Shown: positions 1-7,149, counted from the stretch's first letter. The stretch is DNA of 41,102 nucleotides from Bacteroidaceae bacterium (GCA_017551925.1 JAFZKA010000124.1:1-41102), one strand, 5' to 3'. Numbers and translations are program-made. The notes: generated from the letters alone by a model not told the origin.

Positions 1-1
1 G

Positions 2-271
2 CCATATCTTGACGGCGCGGTATATTGCTCAAATCCATACCTGATTCAGTATATGGAGCATATTAACTATAAACACCTTCATTGGCTACAGTTCTCCGGT
101 CCCAAGGAGGCATTTGGCTATTTGGCATCGGCTATGGAGGGCGCTGTGTATAATACTTACTATTATAGAGAAATCTTGCAAAACCTAAAGAAAAGCGCAA
201 AACGGCTAGGATGTGAGATTTCCCAACTATCTTTTGATTATGATAAGCCTCCGTTCGTTTTCAAATGGTAG
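2..271 (+). CDS. 3' end of an unrecognised gene (truncated by window edge)
   Basis: The reading frame is open from base 2 to the stop at 269-271, giving 89 codons without a clear start. The first ATG inside is at 53, but the frame continues upstream of it without a stop, so this is most likely the C-terminal part of a longer protein. The fragment is rich in Tyr and has two similar short segments, LDGAVY and MEGAVYNTYYY. I do not recognise the family. It converges with the leftward gene ending at 288. Confidence 0.5.
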   Translation, partial: PYLDGAVYCSNPYLIQYMEHINYKHLHWLQFSGPKEAFGYLASAMEGAVYNTYYYREILQNLKKSAKRLGCEISQLSFDYDKPPFVFKW

Positions 272-287
272 GTGCTTTTTCTAATAG

Positions 288-647
288 TTACATGTAATCG
301 CCTATATCGTATCTATATGGCATTTGAAAGATTTCGCCATTTAGACGGCGGTGATTTTCAAAACGTACGCCCTCTATTCTGATATATGAATCTGTTGCAG
401 GTTGCCACTTTCCGTATTTGGCTGAGTATGCCAGCTCATCGGCATTGAAACTGACGGAGTAGACATCGGTTAATCCGTGCTTGTTGATGTAATCAATACA
501 AGTCTGAACAAGGATTTCCTGGAGTTCCTTGATATGCTCTTTCTGCGTGATACCAGGGATGGGTGAGTCCTCAAGTCTTTCTATAATTGGGTTCTCTTTC
601 CATTTCTTGTCAAATTCTTCTAATATGCGCGTTTTCCTCTTTTTCAT
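288..647 (-). CDS. Hypothetical protein, 119 aa, third gene of the leftward operon 1724-288
   Basis: Unrecognised, hydrophilic, no signal peptide or membrane segment. The N-terminus is basic (MKKRKTR) and the middle looks helical. An in-frame ATG at 689 would overlap the preceding gene. The start at 647 is preferred because AGGAAG lies just before it and it falls after the upstream stop at 664. It follows two other unknown genes on the same strand with gaps of 14 and 16 bp, so it is probably co-transcribed with them from the operator-linked promoter near 1750. Function unknown. Confidence 0.65.
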   Translation of the reverse strand: MKKRKTRILEEFDKKWKENPIIERLEDSPIPGITQKEHIKELQEILVQTCIDYINKHGLTDVYSVSFNADELAYSAKYGKWQPATDSYIRIEGVRFENHRRLNGEIFQMPYRYDIGDYM

Positions 648-663
648 TGTTCTTCCTTTGTTT

Positions 664-1011
664 CTATTCAGATTTATTCGCAATTTCAACTAAATAATCA
701 TAGAAGGCATCTATGTCACTTACGTTGTGCTCTTCTCCTTTTTCTGTCCAATATATGGCTTTGTTTTGTGGTGATTCTTCCATCCACCATTCCAGATCAT
801 CATCGATTCCAAGTTTGTTGAATTCCAGATTGAACAGAAGGCAGAAAGCATATCTTACAGCTGTCCACCAGGGAGAGATGTAAAAGGGCACATTTTGTGC
901 TTGCTCATCATCCCATATGAGTTTAAACGCATCATTTACTTTGTCTTCTTTTTCCTGGGCGTTATTTATGATTGCCATTAATTCTTTGAATTGTTCGCGG
1001 GTTGGCGTCAT
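664..1011 (-). CDS. Hypothetical acidic protein, 115 aa
   Basis: Unrecognised small protein, second gene of the leftward operon, 14 bp after the gene ending at 1026. It is acidic and rich in Trp and Asp/Glu. It has an aromatic central stretch (SPWWTAVRYAFCLLFNLEF) that looks like a buried amphipathic segment rather than a clear membrane helix. A WW pair recurs in LEWWMEES. No catalytic motif or signal peptide is visible. Its position between two other unknown proteins suggests a shared role, which I cannot name. Confidence 0.65.
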   Translation of the reverse strand: MTPTREQFKELMAIINNAQEKEDKVNDAFKLIWDDEQAQNVPFYISPWWTAVRYAFCLLFNLEFNKLGIDDDLEWWMEESPQNKAIYWTEKGEEHNVSDIDAFYDYLVEIANKSE

Positions 1012-1025
1012 AATAGTATTTGTTT

Positions 1026-1724
1026 TTATTTTACATTTCTGAAACTTGTTATTTTGTCGAAACCAGCTGATTCCAGTTTCTCAACGTCAGTGCGTGTATC
1101 GGTAAAAGGCTTATCTTTGAGAGAAGACAGGTAATCATATAGGGCCTGCCATATATCGGCTGGAGGTATTATTTTGGTAATGAATGTGTCGGTTAGAATT
1201 GGATTCTCTACACGATGTAATTGTGTGTTGTCAATCTCTATCCATCGGACTTCATCGGTGGTCCATCGCCAATCTTTAACTTGACATAGAATAATGCACA
1301 TTGGTACATTTGAGTATCGTTTTTGAACATCATTCAAGGTGTCAATTAGTCTATATTCCACATGAGCATTATCCTGTTTTTTGTCTTCAATCCATCGTTC
1401 AACTTCAAAACGATAGTGGGTGTGGCCGACCTCAAGAACAAAGTGATATACATCTCCCTCTTTCCATTTTTTGCTAAACTTATTCTTTGCGGCTTTTGCT
1501 TCACGATATCTTATAATACTTTTTAATTCCCAGTATCGTTTCTCTGACAAGGGTTTATCGGTAAACAAGATTTTGCTACTGAAGTAATGATCCAATCCTT
1601 GTAGCATAATATTGCCAGAATTCAGTGTGACGGAACCTCGACGATCATAAACCACCAGATTATCAATGCCATAGATGCCGGAGATGTAATCGTAATAATC
1701 TTTCTTGTTGTCAATGATTTTCAT
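1026..1724 (-). CDS. Hypothetical protein, 232 aa, first gene of an operator-controlled operon
   Basis: Cytoplasmic-looking protein of unknown function. The N-terminal region contains KDYYDYISGIYGIDNL and VVYDRRGSV, and the C-terminus ends in FDKITSFRNVK. An open frame extends upstream to 1853, but those codons run through the 31-bp palindrome (1774-1804) and the probable promoter (-7 box at 1747-1754). I therefore start at the ATG at 1724, which gives a leader of about 16 nt. The same architecture, palindrome then 19 bp then -7 box then start, precedes the RNA ligase and metallophosphoesterase genes. That suggests this protein belongs to the same regulon. No family assignment is made. Confidence 0.7.
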   Translation of the reverse strand: MKIIDNKKDYYDYISGIYGIDNLVVYDRRGSVTLNSGNIMLQGLDHYFSSKILFTDKPLSEKRYWELKSIIRYREAKAAKNKFSKKWKEGDVYHFVLEVGHTHYRFEVERWIEDKKQDNAHVEYRLIDTLNDVQKRYSNVPMCIILCQVKDWRWTTDEVRWIEIDNTQLHRVENPILTDTFITKIIPPADIWQALYDYLSSLKDKPFTDTRTDVEKLESAGFDKITSFRNVK

Positions 1725-1746
1725 TTGTCGGATTATTGTTATCCTG

Positions 1747-1804
1747 CAAAAATCGGAGATGTGAACGGGGCCACCAAATCTTTGCAAACCTTGCAGATAT
1801 TTGG
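1747..1804 (-). promoter_or_regulatory. Operator-promoter copy 1, leftward (31-bp palindrome plus -7 box)
   Basis: The palindrome at 1774-1804 has outer arms CCAAATCT / ATATTTGG and inner arms TGCAAA / CTTGCA. It carries two substitutions relative to copies 2 and 3. Reading leftward, its end supplies TTTGG as a -33 element. After exactly 19 bp comes GATTTTTG (1747-1754), one mismatch from TAnnTTTG. The start codon at 1724 follows. The 15 bp next to the palindrome (TGGCCCCGTTCACAT in the leftward direction) are identical to those in copy 3. Confidence 0.75.
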
Positions 1805-1824
1805 AGGGGAGTTGGTGGCTGCAA

Positions 1825-1832
1825 TATCTTTG
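1825..1832 (+). promoter_or_regulatory. Rightward -7 box facing palindrome copy 1
   Basis: TATCTTTG matches TAnnTTTG perfectly and lies 20 bp after the rightward TTTGG end of the palindrome at 1774-1804. Transcription from here would read into hipBA, about 85 bp downstream, in addition to the nearer hipB promoter. Confidence 0.55.
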
Positions 1833-1857
1833 TATATTTAAATAATCAAACATAATG

Positions 1858-1912
1858 GTTGAATATTAAACTATTATTGCTATATTTGCATCGGAATAGT
1901 TTAAGATTGAAC
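1858..1912 (+). promoter_or_regulatory. hipBA promoter with two matching palindromic operator candidates
   Basis: The -7 box TATATTTG lies at 1881-1888. Two 14-bp palindromes of the shared form GTTkAAnnTTrAAC flank it: GTTGAATATTAAAC (1858-1871) over the -33 region, and GTTTAAGATTGAAC (1899-1912) at or just after the expected transcription start. Their starts are 41 bp apart, close to four helical turns. This layout fits autorepression by the HipB dimer, as is known for hipBA loci; binding itself is inferred. Confidence 0.6.
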
Positions 1913-1916
1913 TGTT

Positions 1917-2264
1917 ATGGAAGATGTATATATGCTATCAGATGCGATGATTTCTACTAGAATTGGTGAGCATCTGAAGGCGATTAGGTTAAAGCAGAAT
2001 ATTACGCAGCAGAGCCTGGCGGAGGAGACTGGGGTGTCGTTGTCTTCGGTTAAGAAGATAGAGAAGGGTGAGATTGGCTCGTTTGATTCGCTGATGCGGG
2101 TGCTACGTATGCTGGGTAAGTTGGATGTGTTTCTTCCATTGATTGAAGAGGAACAGTTGAGTCCGAGTGAGTACTATGAATTGGTACAGGCTGCGGGCGC
2201 TCATAAACGCAAACGTGCGGTGGGGAAATCAACTAAAATGGATAAGGGGAAATCGACATGGTAG
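1917..2264 (+). CDS. hipB: HipB-like antitoxin, XRE-family repressor
   Basis: 115-aa DNA-binding protein with an N-terminal helix-turn-helix of the Xre/Cro type. It covers about residues 14-70 and includes IGEHLKAIRLKQNITQQSLA and GVSLSSVKKIEKG. In HipBA modules this protein neutralises the HipA kinase and represses its own promoter. Its last 7 bases overlap the start of hipA, a typical toxin-antitoxin coupling. Paired GTTkAAnnTTrAAC palindromes lie just upstream. ATG at 1932 is an alternative start; 1917 keeps the full helix-turn-helix and a leader of about 20 nt. The C-terminal tail is basic (KRKRAVGKSTK). Confidence 0.85.
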   Translation: MEDVYMLSDAMISTRIGEHLKAIRLKQNITQQSLAEETGVSLSSVKKIEKGEIGSFDSLMRVLRMLGKLDVFLPLIEEEQLSPSEYYELVQAAGAHKRKRAVGKSTKMDKGKSTW

Positions 2265-3538
2265 ATGTTGCAAGAGTTAATATGTTTGGGCTGCCGGTTG
2301 GTACGTTTCGCTGGGATGAGCGTTATGAGGTGGCTCAGTTTGAATATGACCACAGTTTTGTAGGGCGGGGGTTGGAGCCTTCGCCATTGATGATGCCAGT
2401 TAGGGAGGGCCGTGTGTATTCATTTGCCGGCTTGAACCGTGAAACCTTTATGGGCCTGCCTGGTATGCTGGCGGATTCGCTTCCGGATACTTATGGTCGT
2501 GCTCTGTTTGACCGTTGGCTGGCGTTGACTGGACGCACAAGCGGCAATCCGATAGAGAGTTTGTGCTACCTTGGTAAGCGTTGCATGGGGGCACTGGAGT
2601 TTGAACCGGCAATTGATAGTGGATACAATCCGCAGCAGCTGTTCGAGATTGACTCTCTGGTGGATGTTGCGCGTGAAGCGCTGTCTGATAAGGCGTCATT
2701 TGGTGTGAATCTGAATGACGACAGGAAGGCTGCTATTGCCGAGATTTTGCGATTGGGTACATCGGCAGGCGGACAGCGGGCAAAAGCCATCATAGCATAT
2801 AACAAGGCCACTGGCGAGGTCCGATCCGGACAAATTGAAGCACCGGCAGGTTTTGACTACTATATAATTAAACTGGACGGTGTGTCGGCAAAGGCAGGCT
2901 TCCACGAAACTGAGAACTATGGACGGTTGGAGTATTCTTTCTATAAGTTGGCGACAGCTTGCGGGATTGAGATGACTGAGTGCTCGCTCATTGAGGAAAA
3001 CGGGCGTGCACATTTTCTGACACGTCGCTTTGATAGAGAAGGCGGACGTAAAATACATATGCAGACGCTATGTGGACTGGCACATTATGATTTCCACTTA
3101 CTTAGGGGATATTCATACGAGCAGGCATTTAATGTGATGCGGGCATTGAGACTGCCTTATTCATCGGCCCGTGAGATGTTCCGGAGAATGGTGTTTAACG
3201 TTGTGGTTCGCAACCAGGATGACCATACTAAAAATATTTCGTTCCTTATGGGCGAGGATGGAAAGTGGCGGCTTTCACCGGCTTACGATATGGGTTATGC
3301 GTATAATTCTCAAGGAGACTGGACGGCACAGCACCAGATGTCCGTTAATGGTAAGTTTGACGATATTTCACGTGCGGATCTGCTGGCGTTTGGTAATGCA
3401 AATGGCATAAAGGATGCATCGGAGGTGATTGATCAGGTATGTGAGGTCGCTGCCCGTTGGCCGGAGATGGCCCGGAAGGCTGGTGTTCCAGCAGAGATGA
3501 TTAATGCTATATTGAAGGATTTTGTCCTATCTCTATAG
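2258..3538 (+). CDS. hipA: HipA-like serine/threonine kinase toxin
   Basis: 426 aa, close to the usual length of full HipA (about 440). HipA kinases phosphorylate translation factors (glutamyl-tRNA synthetase in E. coli), causing growth arrest and persistence. The N-terminal HipA domain is followed by LGTSAGGQRAKA, corresponding to the Ser-containing loop. Then come LTRRFDREGG, the catalytic NQDDHTKN at about residues 319-326 and the metal-binding LSPAYDMG at about 338-345. These key residues are intact, so the toxin should be active. ATG overlaps the hipB stop (ATGGTAG). The gene converges on the small gene at 3562. Substrate is not predictable from sequence. Confidence 0.9.
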   Translation: MVDVARVNMFGLPVGTFRWDERYEVAQFEYDHSFVGRGLEPSPLMMPVREGRVYSFAGLNRETFMGLPGMLADSLPDTYGRALFDRWLALTGRTSGNPIESLCYLGKRCMGALEFEPAIDSGYNPQQLFEIDSLVDVAREALSDKASFGVNLNDDRKAAIAEILRLGTSAGGQRAKAIIAYNKATGEVRSGQIEAPAGFDYYIIKLDGVSAKAGFHETENYGRLEYSFYKLATACGIEMTECSLIEENGRAHFLTRRFDREGGRKIHMQTLCGLAHYDFHLLRGYSYEQAFNVMRALRLPYSSAREMFRRMVFNVVVRNQDDHTKNISFLMGEDGKWRLSPAYDMGYAYNSQGDWTAQHQMSVNGKFDDISRADLLAFGNANGIKDASEVIDQVCEVAARWPEMARKAGVPAEMINAILKDFVLSL

Positions 3539-3561
3539 ATGGTTCCCATAGATCAATGTGC

Positions 3562-3903
3562 TTAGCCCCACGGCTCATCGTCGGTATAGTGATAATCTTT
3601 CATGAGGTGCAGGATCTTCCGCTTTCGTTTGGGATAGTCAAGGGATGGGGCATTTAGGATGTCCATAGCCTTGAGAAATAACTCGCGGGAGATTGGGACA
3701 AAGTCTGCAAAATGCCCTTCTGTGATTGTAGCCATCGGGAAAACGGACGTAGAAACGGAGTCATTGCCAAGAATATGCCAGCGAACTTTGCAAATGTCGC
3801 GGGTGCCGATGATTTCTTCCACCTCCAGTACTTCCAGAAGTATAGGATCCAGGCCGCGGATTTTCCGTCGCTGCCAGAATGTGTCGTTTGCTTTAATTTG
3901 CAT
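3562..3903 (-). CDS. Hypothetical protein, 113 aa, downstream of RNA ligase
   Basis: Unrecognised soluble protein, 42 bp downstream of the RNA ligase stop on the same strand and probably co-transcribed with it. The central part (ILLEVLEVEEIIG, KVRWHILGND) suggests a small beta-rich fold. A basic patch (YPKRKRKILHL) lies near the C-terminus. No catalytic motif can be named. Its position in a two-gene unit with the ligase under palindrome copy 2 makes a partner or accessory role plausible, but this is inference. Confidence 0.65.
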   Translation of the reverse strand: MQIKANDTFWQRRKIRGLDPILLEVLEVEEIIGTRDICKVRWHILGNDSVSTSVFPMATITEGHFADFVPISRELFLKAMDILNAPSLDYPKRKRKILHLMKDYHYTDDEPWG

Positions 3904-3945
3904 ATTGTCTTTGAATATGATGATTTGTTCAGATATGGTGTAGTG

Positions 3946-4959
3946 TTACGGCATTCCAATAAGGTCTTTGATAAAGGTTATGGCACGTTTGGAGATAAGT
4001 CCATTGAGCGTCTTTTGCTCTAGTTTGGCCAGATTATTATAGTCCTCAGTATGCTCTTTGAGTAGGTCCTCCAGTACATCTTTGGCCAGGAGGCCACTGA
4101 CACGTCCTAAATCCTTGGGAAAGGATACCTCACCGATGTGGCTCTTGACGTTGTCCAGTCGTGGGGTGGTGAAGTAGGCTTCAGCCAGGGCGAACAGCTC
4201 TGCTACTTCGATTGGCACTTGTTTCGGAACCTTTGGCGCATGTTTGATACCTTTCTTTTCTGCAAATCGGGCGTTTTTGCTCTTAATGATTATGCGTGAG
4301 CCGTTGGGGATGTATAGAGGTTCCTTTGGACGTATAACAATGCCCTCGCAGATGTTATCGTCGATTTCAGGCAGATTGTAGTGCTTGTAAATCTTACTTG
4401 GGAAAGAGTTTGGGTAGGCCAGACATTCTTGGAGAGTACCTTCAAAGAGGGTTTCGGCGTAGAAGATATTGGCTTCAGAGAAGATCCTGTTTGCTAAATC
4501 AACATCCAGGTAGAATGATTCATCGGTGGTGTATACATATATGTCAAAGCCGTAGAAGTCGTGTCCTGGATGGTAATAAACACCTTTTTGGATGGCCGAC
4601 ATGGCTCCTATGCGTTTGATGTCTTTGTGAGGGTAGGCTCCACCGAACATTTCACCATAGACAATGATGGAGGTAAGGTTAGAGAAACACGCCTTAACCA
4701 TATTATATACCTTGAAAATACGCTCACGATAACGATCGGCCAATTCCTGCCACTGGTAGAAGTTCTCATCATCAGTCACTATGGCGGTGCGCTTGGCAAA
4801 TTGGATTTGCTCTCCGTCGCATAGGAAACTGCAGTTTGAACCATGTACTTTTTCTTGTACTACAAAACGGGCTTCGGCAGGAGTGTGCTCGCGGACCTTC
4901 TCCATAAATGCCTCGTCGAAAGAATTCTCGATAGAACTGTATTTTTTGAATGTCAGCAT
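3946..4959 (-). CDS. Rnl2-type ATP-dependent RNA ligase
   Basis: 337-aa nucleotidyltransferase that should join RNA 3'-OH and 5'-phosphate ends through lysyl-AMP and RNA-adenylate intermediates. The motifs are in order: motif I EKVHGSN with the nucleotidyl lysine K37, motif III IVYGEMFGG (about 99-107), motif IIIa FYGFDI (135-140), motif IV EGIVIR (205-210) and motif V IIKSKN (224-229). A helical C-terminal domain follows. The frame opens at 5019, but the first 20 codons run through the palindrome and promoter. ATG at 4959 is preferred, since its -7 box TACTTTTG is at 4979-4986. The gene is divergent from the 196-aa gene at 5089 and shares palindrome copy 2 with it. The physiological RNA is unknown; repair of cleaved tRNA or other RNAs is a reasonable inference. 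Confidence 0.85.
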   Translation of the reverse strand: MLTFKKYSSIENSFDEAFMEKVREHTPAEARFVVQEKVHGSNCSFLCDGEQIQFAKRTAIVTDDENFYQWQELADRYRERIFKVYNMVKACFSNLTSIIVYGEMFGGAYPHKDIKRIGAMSAIQKGVYYHPGHDFYGFDIYVYTTDESFYLDVDLANRIFSEANIFYAETLFEGTLQECLAYPNSFPSKIYKHYNLPEIDDNICEGIVIRPKEPLYIPNGSRIIIKSKNARFAEKKGIKHAPKVPKQVPIEVAELFALAEAYFTTPRLDNVKSHIGEVSFPKDLGRVSGLLAKDVLEDLLKEHTEDYNNLAKLEQKTLNGLISKRAITFIKDLIGMP

Positions 4960-4978
4960 AGTTGTTTGTATTTGTTGG

Positions 4979-5063
4979 CAAAAGTATGCTGACGTTATGT
5001 GGGGCCCAAATCTTTGCAAAGTTTGCAGAGATTTGGAGGGGGCTAAAGGCAGTTTTACCTTTG
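4979..5063. promoter_or_regulatory. Operator-promoter copy 2: palindrome centred between two divergent promoters
   Basis: The 31-bp palindrome at 5006-5036 has perfect outer arms CCAAATCT / AGATTTGG and inner arms TGCAAA / TTTGCA around a central G, with one mismatched pair. Leftward, TACTTTTG (4979-4986) lies 19 bp away and serves the RNA ligase. Rightward, TACCTTTG (5056-5063) also lies 19 bp away and serves the gene at 5089. Each outer end reads TTTGG outward and can act as the -33 element. Confidence 0.8.
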
Positions 5064-5088
5064 TGCTAAAAGAACTTCAAAACAAAAA

Positions 5089-5679
5089 ATGGGACGTTAT
5101 ATCAGTACTGGAATTGTATACTTCTATTTGTTTGAAAAGTCAGAAGTGGAACGGGCGTATGAGAGACGCTCTTGGAAAAAGAAGCCTTTTTCAGAACTTA
5201 AGCAAGATATAATCAATCAACTGTTTCCAGAGATCTATGATTATTGGGAAGATGAAAATGTTATATTCTTCTATTTATCGGATTCTTTACGTGGAGATGA
5301 TATTGCCTCAATTCTACAGGCATATTATTCCTTATTTGGTGAGAATGTAGATAACAATAAATATATCAAAGAAATTCCAGATCTTTTGAATGGAAAAACA
5401 ATTAAAGAGGCTTATGAGATTGCTAAGAACAAACCATTGCGTCTGTATAGGGAAATAACGATTGGATATAATTATGGATTCTATGCTTATCCATTGGTGA
5501 TAGATGGCTTTAGGACTTTCTATAAAGTACGTGCATCAATATTAATGATTGATAGTTCATCAGCCAAGACTATTACAGAGGATAGCCTTATATCATATGA
5601 TTCCTTTACTGAACTACTTCGCTACAGGTTGAAACCGGATAAACTCGCAGATTCAATGCTTATTTTCCTGTCACCATGA
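5089..5679 (+). CDS. Hypothetical protein, 196 aa, divergent from the RNA ligase
   Basis: Unrecognised soluble protein rich in Tyr, Phe and Asp/Glu. No signal peptide, membrane segment or known motif is evident. The beginning (GRYISTGIVYFYLFEK) looks like a beta strand, and the body alternates acidic and aromatic stretches. ATG at 5089 lies about 25 nt after the -7 box TACCTTTG (5056-5063), which fits a short leader. It shares the bidirectional palindrome with the RNA ligase, so the two should respond to the same signal. It converges with the metallophosphoesterase gene. Confidence 0.65.
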   Translation: MGRYISTGIVYFYLFEKSEVERAYERRSWKKKPFSELKQDIINQLFPEIYDYWEDENVIFFYLSDSLRGDDIASILQAYYSLFGENVDNNKYIKEIPDLLNGKTIKEAYEIAKNKPLRLYREITIGYNYGFYAYPLVIDGFRTFYKVRASILMIDSSSAKTITEDSLISYDSFTELLRYRLKPDKLADSMLIFLSP

Positions 5680-5705
5680 CATAATATGCCTAATCACTTT
5701 ATTGT

Positions 5706-6473
5706 TTATAATTCTATCGCTTTATAGGGATCAAATCCGTTTGTGAGGTGTTCTTTGTAGTAGACGTAACCGAGTTGGTTACATATGATTTTTGTGTTTC
5801 CGATAATGGCGTCAATGTTTGTATGTGAATGACCGTATATCCACGCATCGATTCGGCTGTCTGCAATGAAGCCTCCCAATTCAGTTGCAAAGGCTCCGTT
5901 CAAAGCAGATTCTTTATGTTGCTTTGCTACTGCTGATTGTGTAGGCAGATGATGGGTGACTACAACTATATGCTTGGCGGTACTCTGTTGGACTGCTTGC
6001 TTCAAGAAACTGAGACATTTCTCATGTTCCAGATTGAAATCATCGGGTGTGAACCGATGGCCGCTGTATAGGATTTGCCTGAAATCATTCATTCCTCTTA
6101 GCACATAGAACATATCAACTTCCGGTATCTTTGACCAAAGGGTGGTGAGGATGAAATCCACATCATCTATGCGCACTACTTTATTGTAATAGTATCCGAC
6201 ATTTTCCCTGAGCATCCACTGCCAACTATCTCCACGCTTTGTAACATCACCGTTGTCGTAGAATTCATGGTTGCCTGGCACTAACAATACTTGTCGGAAG
6301 TTCTTGGACGCCCAGTTCCAGAATCGGTAATGCGGTACAACGGTGTCATGTAAGTAAAACGAATCTCCGGCTAAAACCAGTATATCACCCTTAACCTCAA
6401 AATCATTGTTCTTTATGAACCTGGAATTGTCTATGAACTCCAGATGGAGGTCACTCATGTATTGTATTTTCAT
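5706..6473 (-). CDS. Calcineurin-like metallophosphoesterase
   Basis: 255-aa member of the binuclear metallophosphoesterase superfamily. All metal-binding motifs are visible: SDLHLEF (D8, H10), LAGDSF (D37), PGNHEFYD (N68, H69), VVTHHLP and YGHSHTN. No signal peptide, so it acts in the cytoplasm, probably on nucleotide or nucleic-acid phosphates; the substrate cannot be read from sequence. ATG at 6473 lies 20 bp after the -7 box GAAATTTG, which is placed 19 bp from palindrome copy 3. The same operator upstream of an RNA ligase suggests joint action, for example trimming of RNA end phosphates before ligation (inference). Confidence 0.85.
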   Translation of the reverse strand: MKIQYMSDLHLEFIDNSRFIKNNDFEVKGDILVLAGDSFYLHDTVVPHYRFWNWASKNFRQVLLVPGNHEFYDNGDVTKRGDSWQWMLRENVGYYYNKVVRIDDVDFILTTLWSKIPEVDMFYVLRGMNDFRQILYSGHRFTPDDFNLEHEKCLSFLKQAVQQSTAKHIVVVTHHLPTQSAVAKQHKESALNGAFATELGGFIADSRIDAWIYGHSHTNIDAIIGNTKIICNQLGYVYYKEHLTNGFDPYKAIEL

Positions 6474-6493
6474 TGTTACTATTGATGTTTATG

Positions 6494-6551
6494 CAAATTT
6501 CGACCATGTGAACGGGGCCACCAAATCTTTGCAAAGTTTGCAGAGATTTGG
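6494..6551 (-). promoter_or_regulatory. Operator-promoter copy 3, leftward
   Basis: The palindrome at 6521-6551 is identical to copy 2 across all 31 bp. After 19 bp lies GAAATTTG (6494-6501), one mismatch from TAnnTTTG, then the metallophosphoesterase start at 6473. Unlike the other copies, no -7 box is seen on the rightward side at the matching distance. Confidence 0.75.
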
Positions 6552-6617
6552 GTTTGCGCTTCTGTTCGAAAAGGCTGATTTCCTGGAATTCTTCAACGAA
6601 TGTTTTGTAGTTCCTGT

Positions 6618-7001
6618 TTACTTATTACGGCCGATGCGATAGATTCCATCGGGTTGGCGCATTATAATGTAGTGTTGTGCTTTGCGGACTCCTAAAGCGG
6701 TGATGAACTTGCGTTTTATTCGGGAGATGTTGGTGTAGAAGATTTTTTTGGATTCTCCACAGAGAGATTCTATTATATTTAACATCAGTTGTTTATTATC
6801 AAAGACTGATTCATGTGCGTACAGTTTATACAGTTCTTGCCAGTGGATGGGGAGGGTATCGGCCTGGATACCTTCGGGGTGATTCAGAAAGAAGAGGTAG
6901 ATAGTTCTTTCCATCGGGTTCAGATAGATTTGCCTATCATCATCGGGCAGGTGAAATTCGCCTGGGTGGGGGCCGGGGATGATTAGATTTTGGGTTTGCA
7001 T
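6618..7001 (-). CDS. Winged-helix-like small protein, putative regulator
   Basis: 127 aa. The core LNPMERTIYLFFLNHPEGI resembles the start of the OmpR/PhoB-type C-terminal winged helix (L-x-P-x-E-x-x-x-x-x-x-x-L-x-x-x-P-G). The end (NISRIKRKF then HYIIMRQPDGIYRIG) resembles its recognition helix and wing. A related segment occurs in the divergent gene at 7157, so the two are probably distant paralogues. There is no receiver domain. ATG at 7001 is preferred over the frame opening at 7052, because a GACATTTG -7-like box lies upstream of it. A DNA-binding role is inference; it could be the regulator acting at the nearby palindromes. Confidence 0.65.
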   Translation of the reverse strand: MQTQNLIIPGPHPGEFHLPDDDRQIYLNPMERTIYLFFLNHPEGIQADTLPIHWQELYKLYAHESVFDNKQLMLNIIESLCGESKKIFYTNISRIKRKFITALGVRKAQHYIIMRQPDGIYRIGRNK

Positions 7002-7056
7002 ACGGACTGTTTCTTTTTGGGACAAATGTCTCGTTGGAAATCGGCAATTCAAAGTG

Positions 7057-7072
7057 ATTACAAGCTTGTAAT
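7057..7072. promoter_or_regulatory. Perfect 16-bp palindrome between divergent paralogues
   Basis: ATTACAAGCTTGTAAT is a perfect inverted repeat, and partial symmetry continues outward. It lies in the divergent intergenic region between the genes starting at 7001 (leftward) and 7157 (rightward). This is a natural place for a dimeric regulator encoded by one of them to bind. Confidence 0.5.
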
Positions 7073-7117
7073 TGTTTGGAAAAGTTGATTGTTTTTATAT
7101 GGAAACCGGTCTCAGAG

Positions 7118-7149
7118 TTTGGTGGCTGCGGGATTTTTGCGTACCTTTA
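7118..7149 (+). promoter_or_regulatory. Promoter of the gene at 7157
   Basis: The -33-like TTTGG (7118-7122), a 19-bp spacer and TACCTTTA (7142-7149, one mismatch from TAnnTTTG) end only about 8 nt before the ATG at 7157. The mRNA may therefore be nearly leaderless. The spacing matches that in the palindrome-linked promoters, but the palindrome itself is absent here. Confidence 0.45.

Noticed and set aside
2050-3058. Leftward open frames inside hipB and hipA
   Set aside because: They are antisense shadows of clearly coding hipBA; no independent promoter or family match.
7092-7122. Possible fourth copy of the 31-bp palindrome
   Set aside because: Only the TTTGG end and the 19-bp spacing to the -7 box match; the rest of the palindrome is absent. 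It is an ordinary promoter.
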